A stretch of DNA of 64,000 nt from an uncultured Saprospiraceae bacterium. GTDB lineage: Bacteria; Bacteroidota; Bacteroidia; Chitinophagales; Saprospiraceae. The position numbers and the translations under genes were made by a program. Below the pieces are notes generated by a model, which ran no database searches, had not been told where the DNA came from, and was given only the letters and a program-made list of their open reading frames with translations. The stretch spans positions 1 through 64,000 of the forward strand of contig CALKJD010000011.1 of NCBI GenBank assembly GCA_937995755.1, given 5' to 3'. The first letter of the stretch is position 1, and every line of letters starts with the position of its first letter. Shown here piece after piece: positions 8,901-16,382 of this stretch.

Positions 8901-11621
8901 ATCACTTACTGTGACATTCATTGTACAAGATGCTATATTATCACAATCGTCTGTAGCAGTGAATGTTACTATCGTAGTACCTACTGGAAAATCTGCAGAT
9001 GTCTCTGTGGTGAAATCATTGGTTACTGTTACGCTTCCACAATTGTCTGTAGCCATTACACTTAGGTCAACATTAGCAGAACATTGATCTAATTCTGCAT
9101 TTACATTGATAGCCGCTGGACAAGTAATAACAGGCACTTCATCATCTGTAACTGTTATTTGATAGGTACATGCAAACATATCTCCCATCATACCAGGTAG
9201 TCCGTAGGTACGTTCATACACTTGTGTACAACTGTTAGTCGATATCAATATATCACCCATATGAGCAAAGCCAGTAGTGACAGCTCCACACCCAAGGTTA
9301 GCTCTTCCTCCAGCTTCCATAAATTGAGCGAAAGAAGTAAAAATTGGTTCTTCTGTCAAATCACATTGTACTGTGACATCGTCAGGACATGCTAATGCAG
9401 GATCAACGTCTACGGTAATAGTCATGGCACAGGTCCCTATGTTTCCACAAGCATCTGTAGCAGTAAATGTTACTATTGTTTCTCCTCCTGAGTATGTACC
9501 TGATGCATCTGCACCACCACCATTATAATCATTAGTGATGGATGTAATACCACAAGCATCTGCTGCTGTTGCTACAGGAATTACAAGTATTGTATCACAT
9601 GTATTCATGGTCCCTGTTATCATCATATCAGCAGGACAGGTCACTACTGGTAGCTCTGTGTCCTCTACTGTTAACGTATGTACACACGAGTCTATATTAC
9701 CATTATTATCTGCAGCTACGTAGGTTCTTACGATATTATATGGGCAAGTCTCACCCACTTGTTCTTCTGTTGATAAGTAGAATTGCGATGGTAAGTTGCT
9801 TTGACAATTATCTGTAAAGAGCCCACCATCTCCTTCGAAATCTTCATATGTAAGATACGCGCCTGGCAAATCAGAAGGACAAGTCACTAACATGTTCTGA
9901 GGGCAAGTAAGTGTTGCTGGGATCGTATCTAAGACCAATATACTTGTCATACATGTATCTGAGTTTCCACATACATCTGTAACGGTAAAAACTATATCTT
10001 GCATTAGCATCGCATCATTACACGATGAAAAATCGAAATCAGAAGTAAAAATAAGCGCTCCTTCTCCACACGCATCAAAGCTTCCTCCGTCTAAACCATT
10101 GATATCAAAATCAACTTCGCCTGACTGATCTAGGTATAATGTATCCAGCTTACATACTGCAACTGGCTTAATAGTATCTTGAATTGTGATAATCTGATTT
10201 TGTGCTTCAGACATATTACCACATATATCTACTGCTGTCCAAGATCTTGTAATAGTTGATATTACCGGACAGTCTCCTCCTAGTACTATTTCATCCGTAA
10301 AAGACAATATGATTCCTGTGGATCCACAGTTATCAGCTACATCGGTTGGAATCCCTACATTCATTGTGTCTATATTAGAGCCACAATCCACAATGGTATC
10401 TAATGGTACTGTAAATGTAGGTGGCTCGTTTTCTGACACCATAATAGTCTGCTCACATGTAGCACTATTACCAGAGTCATCCATTATAGTATATATTCTA
10501 GTTACTGTTTCTGGACACGATAGTTCGTCTGAAGACTCAGATACAAAACCAAAAGTAGATTCATCAATCGACCCACAATTATCTGTAGCACTTCCATTGG
10601 CTGCAATGAATTCTGCATAACTAGCAAATACACTAATTTCTGCTGCACTACATGCTGCATTATCATTGTCTGCGCAGGTCATCGAAGGTGGCGTATTATC
10701 CAAAACAGTTATTATGGTTTCACAACTATCTATATTACCACATGCATCTTCTGCATAGAATTTGATTGGTGTATCTCCCACTGGAAACACAACTAAGTCT
10801 TGTGAAGAAACGGATAATGAATTAGTTACTGAGACTGTACCACAGTTATCCGTTACATCAATAGAAGGAATTACTATTTCCGCAGAACAAGCTCCGTCAG
10901 TAGTACTTACCGTAATATTGGCAGGACAGTCAAATATTGGATTAGTCGTATCGTTAACGTGTATCGTCTGCATACACATCGCTTCATTACCACTTGTATC
11001 TTTTACGGTATATGTTCTTTCATATATCATAGGACACGGACCAGCATCGATAAGAACAGGCTCACCTACTAGCAAATAAGTAGAGTCCAATTGACAATTA
11101 TCCATAATCGTTGCTCCTGCAGTCACCAACTCTTCTATACTCGCAAATGCAACCATGTCATCGGCACTACATTGCTCAGTAGCACTAGATGGACATACAA
11201 ATATAGGTGCCGTATTATCTTCTACAACAACCAACTGCGTACAAGTGAATATACCATCGCACTCAGTATCAAGTGTCCATGTAATTTCAAAAGTACCTTC
11301 TCCAAAGTCCTGCTCCGGAATCGTGGCCATGCCGTTAAAATCATTAGTTATACTAAAAATAGTACAATTAGCTGTGGGCTCTTGAAGATCAATAGTAACT
11401 GTGCAGCCATTATTAGGTAAAGATTCTAGTATAGGAAATGGACAGTTTACAGTCATCGAAGCCATTGAGCTAGGAGGATATGCACCTTCTTCCCAATCAT
11501 CTAGACATGGAAATGGATGGTTACTAGCTTGAAGGCCAGTTACAGATAATAGGCAGCACAATAGTAGTGCAGCTGCTGTTGGGTATAGCAGTCGTATCAT
11601 AATCGGTATGGGTTTTTCCAT
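2994..11621 (-). CDS. Giant HYR-repeat surface protein with dockerin-like, cohesin-like and T9SS type A domains (2875 aa)
   Basis: Exported by Sec (signal peptide about residues 8-32, hydrophobic run then LQA) and through T9SS by a C-terminal domain from about residue 2792 (NQPNPF... ending KMLKIK). Residues about 40-2455 hold roughly 26 modules of 80-110 residues, mostly ending in a V-x-D-x-x-x-P-x-x-x-C-P linker. Two module types alternate: classic HYR (V-G-x-T-x-V-T-F-T-A-T-D-x-C-G-N) and a second type (A-G-G-x-x-x-D-N-C ... R-x-Y-x-I-x-D-x-x-G-N). After these come a carboxypeptidase-regulatory-like domain (about 2466-2520), a dockerin-like pair of EF-hand-type segments (about 2528-2578, DINASQTVSGADVIELRKMI), the segment IKIGDVNGS, and a cohesin-like domain (about 2663-2785). 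The role is probably adhesion or matrix scaffolding; no enzyme domain is visible. The start could also be M8 at 11600. It is monocistronic. Confidence 0.9.
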   Translation of the reverse strand: MEKPIPIMIRLLYPTAAALLLCCLLSVTGLQASNHPFPCLDDWEEGAYPPSSMASMTVNCPFPILESLPNNGCTVTIDLQEPTANCTIFSITNDFNGMATIPEQDFGEGTFEITWTLDTECDGIFTCTQLVVVEDNTAPIFVCPSSATEQCSADDMVAFASIEELVTAGATIMDNCQLDSTYLLVGEPVLIDAGPCPMIYERTYTVKDTSGNEAMCMQTIHVNDTTNPIFDCPANITVSTTDGACSAEIVIPSIDVTDNCGTVSVTNSLSVSSQDLVVFPVGDTPIKFYAEDACGNIDSCETIITVLDNTPPSMTCADNDNAACSAAEISVFASYAEFIAANGSATDNCGSIDESTFGFVSESSDELSCPETVTRIYTIMDDSGNSATCEQTIMVSENEPPTFTVPLDTIVDCGSNIDTMNVGIPTDVADNCGSTGIILSFTDEIVLGGDCPVISTITRSWTAVDICGNMSEAQNQIITIQDTIKPVAVCKLDTLYLDQSGEVDFDINGLDGGSFDACGEGALIFTSDFDFSSCNDAMLMQDIVFTVTDVCGNSDTCMTSILVLDTIPATLTCPQNMLVTCPSDLPGAYLTYEDFEGDGGLFTDNCQSNLPSQFYLSTEEQVGETCPYNIVRTYVAADNNGNIDSCVHTLTVEDTELPVVTCPADMMITGTMNTCDTILVIPVATAADACGITSITNDYNGGGADASGTYSGGETIVTFTATDACGNIGTCAMTITVDVDPALACPDDVTVQCDLTEEPIFTSFAQFMEAGGRANLGCGAVTTGFAHMGDILISTNSCTQVYERTYGLPGMMGDMFACTYQITVTDDEVPVITCPAAINVNAELDQCSANVDLSVMATDNCGSVTVTNDFTTETSADFPVGTTIVTFTATDDCDNIASCTMNVTVSDAQAPYITCPDGAFAMCDASSVPVYSFYQHFVDADANSSIDDNCAIDTTTFAYEGEMELTIFGMTIISRTYSIEDLAGNASSCTQTIIVMDSTEPFVTCPGDVTVETDPGLCTATVSNLIAITEDNCLVDTIYNTRTGDGADASGVYSVGETVVTFTVADEEGNSSECSFTVTVEDNILPVLTCPDTPTPTECGVEDNVAYTSFLAFQDAGGMADDICGIDTSTFAVVSDLEVSRTDCSVTYERIYSIEDNNGNVGTCTQSYQIEDSTAPTITCPSNVMLSTDTGTCTANSTVTVTATDFCTGDIPVTNNFNASIDGVVTADFAFGETVIIFSATDDCNLTSTCTVVITVVDEEAPLVTFLDIPSAADTVEVMCNLAEAMPIQDFDDLLASGGQVTDNCMVDDLYFSQLSPDVLVTGSDPTTYIRSYVIADASGNLDTLEQIIIVQDTNIPTVIAPDDLTVDCDDDLSDPQLTGTAMTNDNCTPGSLTVSINDEATVLDCPNDSLILRIFTVVDDAGNTAIDTQRITKIDDEAPVFDANTKLFSVVPSTVEDTVACNDNFINPVIATAVDACGTHTIAVDTLPFVTSVCSGYQVNYRYIATDACMNSDTVYSGFWVAADTMAPAVTVLDTFITINTELGLCTATVTLPIPTVLDNCSEYVIENSVDGEDTLTTTFILGETMVTYTITDQCGNSTEVDQTVTVIDEEAPVISFSDDPMAMDTVNVMCNLSEAIAIADVAGLYAAGGNVTDNCMVDNPTFTMLADNLVVGSNPTTYIRSYEIADESGNLDTLLQVIIIQDTETPSLTVPGDITLACDDDTSDTALTGIANADDNCTVDLVIDINDEATVLGCPNDSLILRIFTVMDDAGNTAIDTQRITKIDEEAPVFDANAKLFSAIPTVVDDTVACNEGFIDPILASAVDACGVHVIVVDTLPYISTVCSGYQVNYRYIAIDACMNADTVYSGFWVSKDTTAPVVTALDTFINLTTDPGECTATATLPIPSVLDDCSDYVIVNSINGEDTLTSSFTKGETTFSYTITDDCGNVTVVDQTVIVTDEESPVVVCRTTPIQVSVSSDINMVLASSFILDATDNCGYADVQVRRINDLCSIAGNEMLGDTVFFCCEDVGAIHEIEVIVTDESGNQNSCIALAEVSDKIKPSFLIPVPDVTVSCDYPLDLTDLDDFGTFVLTGDDREEIIINDTAYVNSNGLVGLDGVYKENCPDGTVVSTEVLDMTTNGQGIIMRIFTITDASGNTATYTQRIFVEDFNPFSEQDITWPEDITVEGCEDDVPTLAQGGIPTFTNINKCHEIQYSSTDLVFDNPTSGCVYIRRTFKVIDSNIYDPSVDPDNGIWTNIQDIFMTNSVKPEFVEACSDTLICAQGTGCSALVELSVSATDDCTDIDDLEYSYTLDTDNNGTIDISGIGNSLSEMLPQGFHKVTFTVSDRCGNTETCVRVVEVRECKPPSVACIALAMDLSPIDGTVQIWASDFNASSSDNCTDTEDLLFSFSSDPTEFGRTFNCDSLGIREVEIWVTDEAGNQSFCVTTVDVQDNTNACGNGLNQNTMVLGQVSTQNNMPISNATIVIDGPEMNQDIMTDDQGGYVFADIPMYNDYVITPSKDDEHLKGVSTLDLVLIQRHILALNELSSPYDIIAADINASQTVSGADVIELRKMILGVQDEFNNNESFRFVESNYVFADVQDPFPFMEETEFDEVDKTMVQSDFVAIKIGDVNGSIEDGLTNTSEVETRSDNAMTIYTNNQHLQVGETVIIPIYTADVTSLVGLQFTVDYDSDYLEFVSADGGQIELDNSQVADHRNESKTTVAWSSFEAKSDLDNSEPLAYFAYTVKRNGKLRDVWSITSDITDALAYDATYQKHEIDLRFDNTSTPSFAMFQNQPNPFTEYTEVIFELPKSEEVSLQVFDNTGKLVHRQSSRYTAGKHQIRLNTEQLTKSGIYYYKIKAGEYSEARKMLKIK
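5745..7850 (-). repeat. Tandem duplication of about 1.05 kb inside the HYR giant gene
   Basis: Residues about 1258-1609 (bases 6795-7850) and 1610-1959 (bases 5745-6794) are two successive copies of a four-module block. Shared landmarks include NDEATVL-x-CPNDSLILRIFTV, D-A-G-N-T-A-I-D-T-Q-R-I-T-K-I-D and CSGYQVNYRYIA. DNA landmarks such as gcatcaaata at 6241 and 7291 are offset by 1050 bases. About two thirds of residues agree by eye. Confidence 0.85.
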
Positions 11622-11872
11622 TTTTTAAAAAGTCGCTGATTTGGGATAGGGCTTTATAAAAAATAAAAATCGGTACTTAATAATAAGGTACTCCACAGCC
11701 AATATAGAGGCAGTAAAATACTCATCGTGTGTGTAATGGTAGGTTGTAAATCGCGAGAAGACGCTTGCAAATCATTTGATTCACTTGGTTAGAGTCGATT
11801 CTCAGGTAGATTGGTTTGGAAAGGTAAAGGTAAACAAATAATTTACATATTAAAGAAATCTTTAATATGTTT

Positions 11873-12394
11873 TTATTCTTCTATTTGTTCTCTAGCGATA
11901 ATACTCGAAATGTCTGGCTGATTTCCTGCGCCTGCAGATTCTAATGTAATGAGCATAATATGACCCTCTGAAGGTATATCATATTGCAAAAATTCTGCCT
12001 TTGGAGGGAACACTCTCATTCTTTTATATACACCATCTGGAGACATAGACCACAGAACATAAGAGCCTTCGACACTAGGTGTTAGATGAGTGAGGTCAAG
12101 ATATCCTCTATATCTTTTCTTATTACTATAGGCTAATACGTAATCTGACAATGCCAATGCTGTACCTGATATTACAGTGACCTTCGTGGTTTCATCTATC
12201 ATCATATTTTTGATAACAGATCTGGCTGTTGCATTCTTATCGATAATCGCCATACGCGAATCTACCAATTGTTGAGTCTCTACTACTGCGACGGATTCTT
12301 CCTCATTAGGCCATGCATCAAACAAGCTATACCCGATTGCTAATAGTACAATAAGTCCAACTCCTATAAGCCAATAATATTTGGGTGATTTCAT
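11873..12394 (-). CDS. Membrane-anchored protein with RskA-like (anti-sigma-K C-terminal) domain
   Basis: A 173-residue protein with one N-terminal membrane segment (about residues 8-26, WLIGVGLIVLLAIGYSLF) and an extracytoplasmic domain. That domain (about 70-160) has the layout of the C-terminal half of anti-sigma-K factor RskA: a short strand region (GTALALSDYVLAYS), then L-D-L-T-H-L-T-P-S-x-x-G-S-Y-V-L-W-S-M-S-P-D-G, then a final strand pair. The zinc-finger/sigma-binding N-terminal region of true RskA is absent, so it is unlikely to hold a sigma factor itself. It starts 4 bases after the OmpA-family gene's stop codon, so the two are co-transcribed and probably work together at the envelope. 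Function not established. Confidence 0.6.
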   Translation of the reverse strand: MKSPKYYWLIGVGLIVLLAIGYSLFDAWPNEEESVAVVETQQLVDSRMAIIDKNATARSVIKNMMIDETTKVTVISGTALALSDYVLAYSNKKRYRGYLDLTHLTPSVEGSYVLWSMSPDGVYKRMRVFPPKAEFLQYDIPSEGHIMLITLESAGAGNQPDISSIIAREQIEE

Positions 12395-12398
12395 AAAT

Positions 12399-13613
12399 TT
12401 AAGAGTCTATGCTTAAAATTTTGATTTCCACTCTTTGGTTCTTCTTACGGCCAGACTTAGTTTGATTATCTGCTATGGGCTTGCGTTTCCCATACCCTTT
12501 AAATTGCAACTGGCTGCCTTTTACACCTTTCTTGTTAAGGTATTGCGCAACTTCTTTGGCTCTAATTCTTGATAATGAATCACAGAATGCTGGCTTAGGT
12601 GTTCCATTAGTATGACCACCAACCTCTATTCTAACATCTTCATTTTCTTGTAGGAATGCTACAACCTCATCTAAAACTTCGAAGGATTCACTGGTTATCT
12701 CAGACTTATTGGCTTCAAAATAGAGATTATCTATATTAATCTTCTGCCCCTTGTACATTTTAGATCTCTCAAGATCTTTTAGTATTTTCTTCTTAGGCTG
12801 TGTAACGTCGGCAACTACAGGTTCTTCTTTTTTCGGTTTTGGTTTGGGTGCTCTCCGTAAGTGAGGAGGCTTTTCCTTTTTCACTTCTGTTTTTTCTTCT
12901 GCTACTGCTAGTAACTCTTCTCCTGGACAAGCTATTTGTTTGATCTCGGAAGCATTATCTAATAGTATGTGTCCAAAGTAAGGATCTAGTACAGGAGTTT
13001 TATAAAATGCCTCTAAGGAAATCGCCTTAGTATTTATATTGGGTGTAAACTCAAAGGTATATGTCTCCCATTCAGTATTTGTAACTGGACTAGATTCTGC
13101 TAGTAATTGATTACGAGGGCAATAATTGATTCCCCCCCATATCCTGAGTACTGCAGGTTTAGATGGCGGAGCACTCTGATTAGTCTGTGTATCACCCGAG
13201 GCGTATGTTACATCCTGCATCATACTGAAATATGTCTCAGATCTAGCTAGATCTATACTAAATGTATAGCATTTACCCGTTTCTAAGGGCATACTAAGTT
13301 TTTGGGAGACAGATTCCCAAGTTTCGTTTTCTCTGGTTACCATACCTAAATAAGTATGGCCATCTTTTGCTGCTTTAGTAACACCAAATATTGGGTCATT
13401 TGGATTTTCTGTATGAATATCTGGAGGGCTTTCATTAAACTCTCTAGTGCCACAATCCACCCAACCTTTTATACCAACAAACTTATTAGTACCTGCTCTT
13501 GGTGTGTCTTCAAAAGATGGGTTACTTAATGTAATGACTGCACCTTGACCTACTACCTGATTATATGAGATAGTAAGTAATATCGTAAAAAATGATATCG
13601 TAATCCGTTTCAT
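12399..13613 (-). CDS. OmpA-family protein with N-terminal carbohydrate-binding-like domain
   Basis: A 404-residue exported protein: signal peptide (about 1-22, ending VVGQ), then a beta-rich domain of about 200 residues (begins ITLSNPSFEDTP) that resembles carbohydrate-binding or DUF642-like jelly rolls, then a lysine/proline-rich linker (about 245-275), then a C-terminal OmpA/MotB domain. The last contains L-Y-F-E-A-N-K-S-E-I, the peptidoglycan-binding segment GHTNGTP...SLSRIRAKEVAQYL, and GYGKRKPIADN. The OmpA part should bind peptidoglycan in the periplasm; what the N-terminal domain binds is unknown. First gene of a two-gene unit with the RskA-like protein. Confidence 0.85.
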   Translation of the reverse strand: MKRITISFFTILLTISYNQVVGQGAVITLSNPSFEDTPRAGTNKFVGIKGWVDCGTREFNESPPDIHTENPNDPIFGVTKAAKDGHTYLGMVTRENETWESVSQKLSMPLETGKCYTFSIDLARSETYFSMMQDVTYASGDTQTNQSAPPSKPAVLRIWGGINYCPRNQLLAESSPVTNTEWETYTFEFTPNINTKAISLEAFYKTPVLDPYFGHILLDNASEIKQIACPGEELLAVAEEKTEVKKEKPPHLRRAPKPKPKKEEPVVADVTQPKKKILKDLERSKMYKGQKINIDNLYFEANKSEITSESFEVLDEVVAFLQENEDVRIEVGGHTNGTPKPAFCDSLSRIRAKEVAQYLNKKGVKGSQLQFKGYGKRKPIADNQTKSGRKKNQRVEIKILSIDS

Positions 13614-13807
13614 GTGTATCTAGTAAATTCAGTTTTAATAATAGTAGCTCACTATGTATTACAACGGCCTCAATTCTGCGAATTGTTGCTCAAGTACTTG
13701 CATTAAAGATAAATTAACAAGGATGAGGTTGCAAATTATACGTCATCTATTCTAGATAATGGACTTTATCATCGACTAACGAGTCAAAAATATGAATCAA
13801 TCCGACT

Positions 13808-14263
13808 CTAAAAATCTAATAACTCAATATCAAATATCAAAATAGACTTATCACGAACTCCGCCGCCTGTATACCCTTTATATCCAAGGTTTGGCGGTAT
13901 GAGTAAATGTCCCTTGCCTCCAATTCCAAACTTTGGAATCCCTATAGTCCATCCTTCGATGACATTTTGAAGATTGAATTCGATATCATCGTTACTATCA
14001 AAAACTACATCGTCAGTATAATACCCTTTATAGTTTACTCTCACATCAGATGTTGATGTTGGCTTAGCTGTACCTCCAGGTTCTTCTATAACATAATACA
14101 TTCCGTCTACAGTAGGAAGCCCAATCCACCCCTTAGCATCCATATAGTTTTTCATGGATTGATCGTAGCCTATTTCAGAATCATATAATTCTTCATCATT
14201 ACACGAAGACCAAAATCCTACAAGGAGGAAAAGAGATAATAGTTTTACTGCTTTCATATACAT
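13808..14263 (-). CDS. FKBP-type peptidyl-prolyl isomerase lipoprotein
   Basis: Accelerates cis-trans isomerisation of peptidyl-prolyl bonds in exported proteins. The 151-residue product has a lipoprotein signal with lipobox F-W-S-S-C (Cys about 21) followed by N-D-E-E. The FKBP fold is visible from about residue 50: VRVNYKGYYTDDVVFDSN, then VIEGWTIGIPKFGIGGKG, then LLIPPNLGYKGYTGGG and ILIFDIELLDF. The usual catalytic aromatic positions are mostly kept (Y in V-N-Y-K-G, W in E-G-W). ATG at 14263 or M3 at 14257 are equally possible starts. It sits alone between intergenic gaps, among other envelope genes. Confidence 0.88.
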   Translation of the reverse strand: MYMKAVKLLSLFLLVGFWSSCNDEELYDSEIGYDQSMKNYMDAKGWIGLPTVDGMYYVIEEPGGTAKPTSTSDVRVNYKGYYTDDVVFDSNDDIEFNLQNVIEGWTIGIPKFGIGGKGHLLIPPNLGYKGYTGGGVRDKSILIFDIELLDF

Positions 14264-14279
14264 CTGAGTTTATTGAATA

Positions 14280-14313
14280 TAAAAACGCTTTCTAAACCTT
14301 AGTAGCTGCGTTT
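14280..14313 (-). terminator. Likely terminator of the PorG-like gene
   Basis: On the minus strand AAACGC and GCGTTT enclose a loop that can itself pair CTAA with TTAG, followed directly by TTTTT. It lies just beyond the stop codon at 14320. Confidence 0.45.
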
Positions 14314-14319
14314 CAATTA

Positions 14320-15123
14320 TTAGAAATTAGAAATCTTAGGACATTCTAATCTTCCAAAGTACTTCATTAGGCTAACACCTAAAAAATTGTACGTATCATT
14401 ATCTTTACTATTACCTCTTTGGTTACCCTCTTGTCCTAAGTCAATTACTGACCTGTCCGATAAAGCTGCTGCTATAGCGTCTCTAGTAGCAGTAAGCTCT
14501 GATTGACTTGGGTACGTGCCGCTGACATCATCTAGGTAATCTGTAAATAATATACGATATGAGTACTCTATATTGAGACTGAGATCATAAGAAATATCCC
14601 ACTTATACCCTGCTCCAACTACTGCTCCAGCACTAAGGCCAAAATACTCTGACCCTACGGCCTGCCCTTCAGTTCCGTAATCCTTGAGATCATACTTCAC
14701 TCCATCAAGCTCTGTAGTAGGGTTATATTTAAAAATAGAAGCTCCTGCTAAAAGGTATGGTGTAAAGTTCTCAGTCGTACTTCCGTGTTCATAATTAAAG
14801 AAGTTAAACTCTATGGTACTAGAAAAGTCATATATGTTAGACTTAAAACTCAAGTTTCTAGCTTTCTCAAAGTTGTTCGGTGAGTCCGAATCTGAAGCGC
14901 CCACCCTACCAAAATTCAGGGAGTTCTTAAGAGAGATTCTTGTATCAAAGTTCCATCTAGCGACAAGGCCTCCTGCAATACCCGGCTGCGTTATATTGAG
15001 TCTATTATTAAGATCGCCAAAGTAAAAGCTTGTACCTAGCCAACCACCTAACTCCCAACCCTTCTGAGCATTAGCACTAGACATAAAGGCAGTAATTAGT
15101 AATAGGGAAAAAATTAATCTCAT
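14320..15123 (-). CDS. DUF6089 / PorG-like outer-membrane beta-barrel protein
   Basis: A 267-residue protein with a signal peptide (about 1-19, ending SANAQ) and an 8-stranded-type barrel pattern of alternating hydrophobic residues and glycine/aromatic turns. It has the family marks of DUF6089 proteins: W-E-L-G-G-W-L-G-T-S-x-Y-F-G-D-L-N near the N-terminus, T-P-Y-L-L-A-G-A-S-I-F-K-Y-N-P in the middle, and N-I-E-Y-S-Y-R-I-L-F-T-D-Y-L-D-D-V-S-G-x-Y later. This family includes PorG of the type IX secretion system, which fits the five T9SS cargo proteins in this window; assignment as the functional PorG is inference. A TActTTTG promoter element lies at 15153-15160 on the same strand, about 30 bases before the ATG. 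Confidence 0.8.
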   Translation of the reverse strand: MRLIFSLLLITAFMSSANAQKGWELGGWLGTSFYFGDLNNRLNITQPGIAGGLVARWNFDTRISLKNSLNFGRVGASDSDSPNNFEKARNLSFKSNIYDFSSTIEFNFFNYEHGSTTENFTPYLLAGASIFKYNPTTELDGVKYDLKDYGTEGQAVGSEYFGLSAGAVVGAGYKWDISYDLSLNIEYSYRILFTDYLDDVSGTYPSQSELTATRDAIAAALSDRSVIDLGQEGNQRGNSKDNDTYNFLGVSLMKYFGRLECPKISNF

Positions 15124-15152
15124 TAATAAGAAGTTCGTATGGAAATAAGGTG

Positions 15153-15160
15153 CAAAAGTA
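15153..15160 (-). promoter_or_regulatory. Candidate -7 promoter element (TAnnTTTG)
   Basis: The minus strand reads TActTTTG followed by C, a full match to the Bacteroidota -7 consensus, about 30 bases upstream of the PorG-like ATG. No clear TTG -33 element is present at the usual spacing. Confidence 0.4.
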
Positions 15161-15368
15161 AGAATATCTATGGGTATCTATTATAATTACGGCTTCTTGT
15201 TGTCTGCAGGGTTTCTCGATAGTATACAGTAGCCCAATAATAGGTGTTTTGCATTTTCAAGAATCAAAACGCAAAGTATTATTAGTTTGGTATTAAAACT
15301 GAGTAATCTTTTGCCTTCTTGTCTTACATGACATATTGTAAATCACCAACATAAATATGGCTAAAACG

Positions 15369-15410
15369 AAAAAGGGGCACGAAAACAAACAGATTGTTTT
15401 CAATTGCCCC
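15369..15410 (-). terminator. Rho-independent terminator of the choice-of-anchor V gene
   Basis: On the minus strand GGGGCA...TGCCCC encloses an inner paired segment GAAAACAA/TTGTTTTC and is followed by TTTTT. It lies 24 bases beyond the stop codon at 15434. Confidence 0.85.
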
Positions 15411-15433
15411 TAGATAATTAGAATGCTTCTTGA

Positions 15434-16246
15434 CTATCTTTTATATATCTTTTGTCTGTAGATAAAATCATCTCCACTTACGGTCACAATATACAAACCA
15501 TTGGAGATGTTTGAAATATCTATAGAGTTATTTTCTAAATTTCCTGATGCTACTTTTGCACCGTTGATATGTAATACATCATAAACCATGTTTTGGTTCA
15601 ATTCTGTATCTACTTTTATGAAATTATTTGTCGGATTAGGATAAAAATTCATTTCATCGCTACTTAACACCTTTACATTTGATACATCTGCTTCAGTAAA
15701 CGTCACTTGACCCAATGCACCAGAATCTCCAGAAGTACCACCATTTCCATTAGCGGCTATTCCTGCTGCATAAACTATTACATCACCAGAGCCCGCTGCG
15801 GGTGCTGTCCAAGTAGCTGTAAAATCATCTTGAGTACTGACTCCTTTGTGTTCTAAATACGTGCGACTATTAATAGTCAATGCCTTAGCATTACTACTCA
15901 AATCTGAAAATGATCCAGCTGCAGTATTGTCGCTATCCACTAATGCCGTCATCTGAAAGCCATATCTAGCTGGGTTTCCTGTTTCTGTTTTTACGATAAC
16001 TGCCAAAGTATACGTTTCACCTGGCTTATACTCTGTTACTACTTCTCCATCTTTAGCTAACAACACTTCTATATCTGCCGCAAATGGTCCTGCTGAACCA
16101 TGACAACCACCACTAGAACAAGTCGTACCATCACCAGGTGCACCTGACGCACCTTGACCACTGACTGTTCCTCTTCCAGAACTATTAGAAATTAATGTTG
16201 CACCTGCAGCAACTAACATAAGCGAATAAATATACTTCTTCATCAA
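15434..16246 (-). CDS. Choice-of-anchor V domain protein with T9SS type A tail
   Basis: A 270-residue exported protein. After the signal peptide it has a glycine-rich segment and the motif CSSGGCHGS (about residues 43-51). This occupies the place where members of the choice-of-anchor V / Reelin-like family carry a haem-type C-x-x-C-H; here four residues separate the cysteines. A beta-sandwich follows (about 60-185; PGETYTLAVIV, R-Y-G-F-Q-M-T-A-L, F-T-A-T-W-T-A-P). The C-terminal sorting domain starts NFYPNPTNNFIKV at about residue 197 and ends in K-I-Y-K-R. Function unknown; probably surface-displayed, with possible redox or metal binding at the Cys/His motif. It follows the sigma operon but is separated from it by a strong terminator. 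Confidence 0.82.
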   Translation of the reverse strand: MMKKYIYSLMLVAAGATLISNSSGRGTVSGQGASGAPGDGTTCSSGGCHGSAGPFAADIEVLLAKDGEVVTEYKPGETYTLAVIVKTETGNPARYGFQMTALVDSDNTAAGSFSDLSSNAKALTINSRTYLEHKGVSTQDDFTATWTAPAAGSGDVIVYAAGIAANGNGGTSGDSGALGQVTFTEADVSNVKVLSSDEMNFYPNPTNNFIKVDTELNQNMVYDVLHINGAKVASGNLENNSIDISNISNGLYIVTVSGDDFIYRQKIYKR

Positions 16247-16314
16247 TTTGACTTTTAAAAAACCTGGTTAATTGACACACGCATGTGGCCAAACAATACT
16301 TTTAATCAAACGAA

Positions 16315-16352
16315 TGTAAAATAAATAAGGCTAGAAGTGTTTCTAGCCTTAT
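16315..16352 (-). terminator. Terminator of the sigma / anti-sigma / Spy-like operon
   Basis: A perfect 12-bp stem, ATAAGGCTAGAA (16325-16336) and TTCTAGCCTTAT (16341-16352), has a 4-base loop. On the minus strand it is followed by the T-rich run TTATTTTA. It lies 31 bases after the operon's last stop codon. Confidence 0.8.
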
Positions 16353-16382
16353 AGGTATATTTTGTCCTGTAAGACATTTTCG

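Larger units (their letters stand above)
15124..15433. other. Intergenic region upstream of the PorG-like gene
   Basis: Of these 310 bases, 15153-15160 carries a minus-strand TActTTTG element for the PorG-like gene and 15369-15410 a terminator for the gene on the far side. Nothing else was recognised between them. Confidence 0.5.

Noticed and set aside
4363-11420. Many plus-strand open frames of 60-130 residues opposite the HYR giant gene
   Set aside because: They mirror the repeat structure of the real gene, are rich in Ser/Val/Thr from reverse-complement Asp/Thr/Asn codons, and have no signal, domain or ribosome-binding site of their own.
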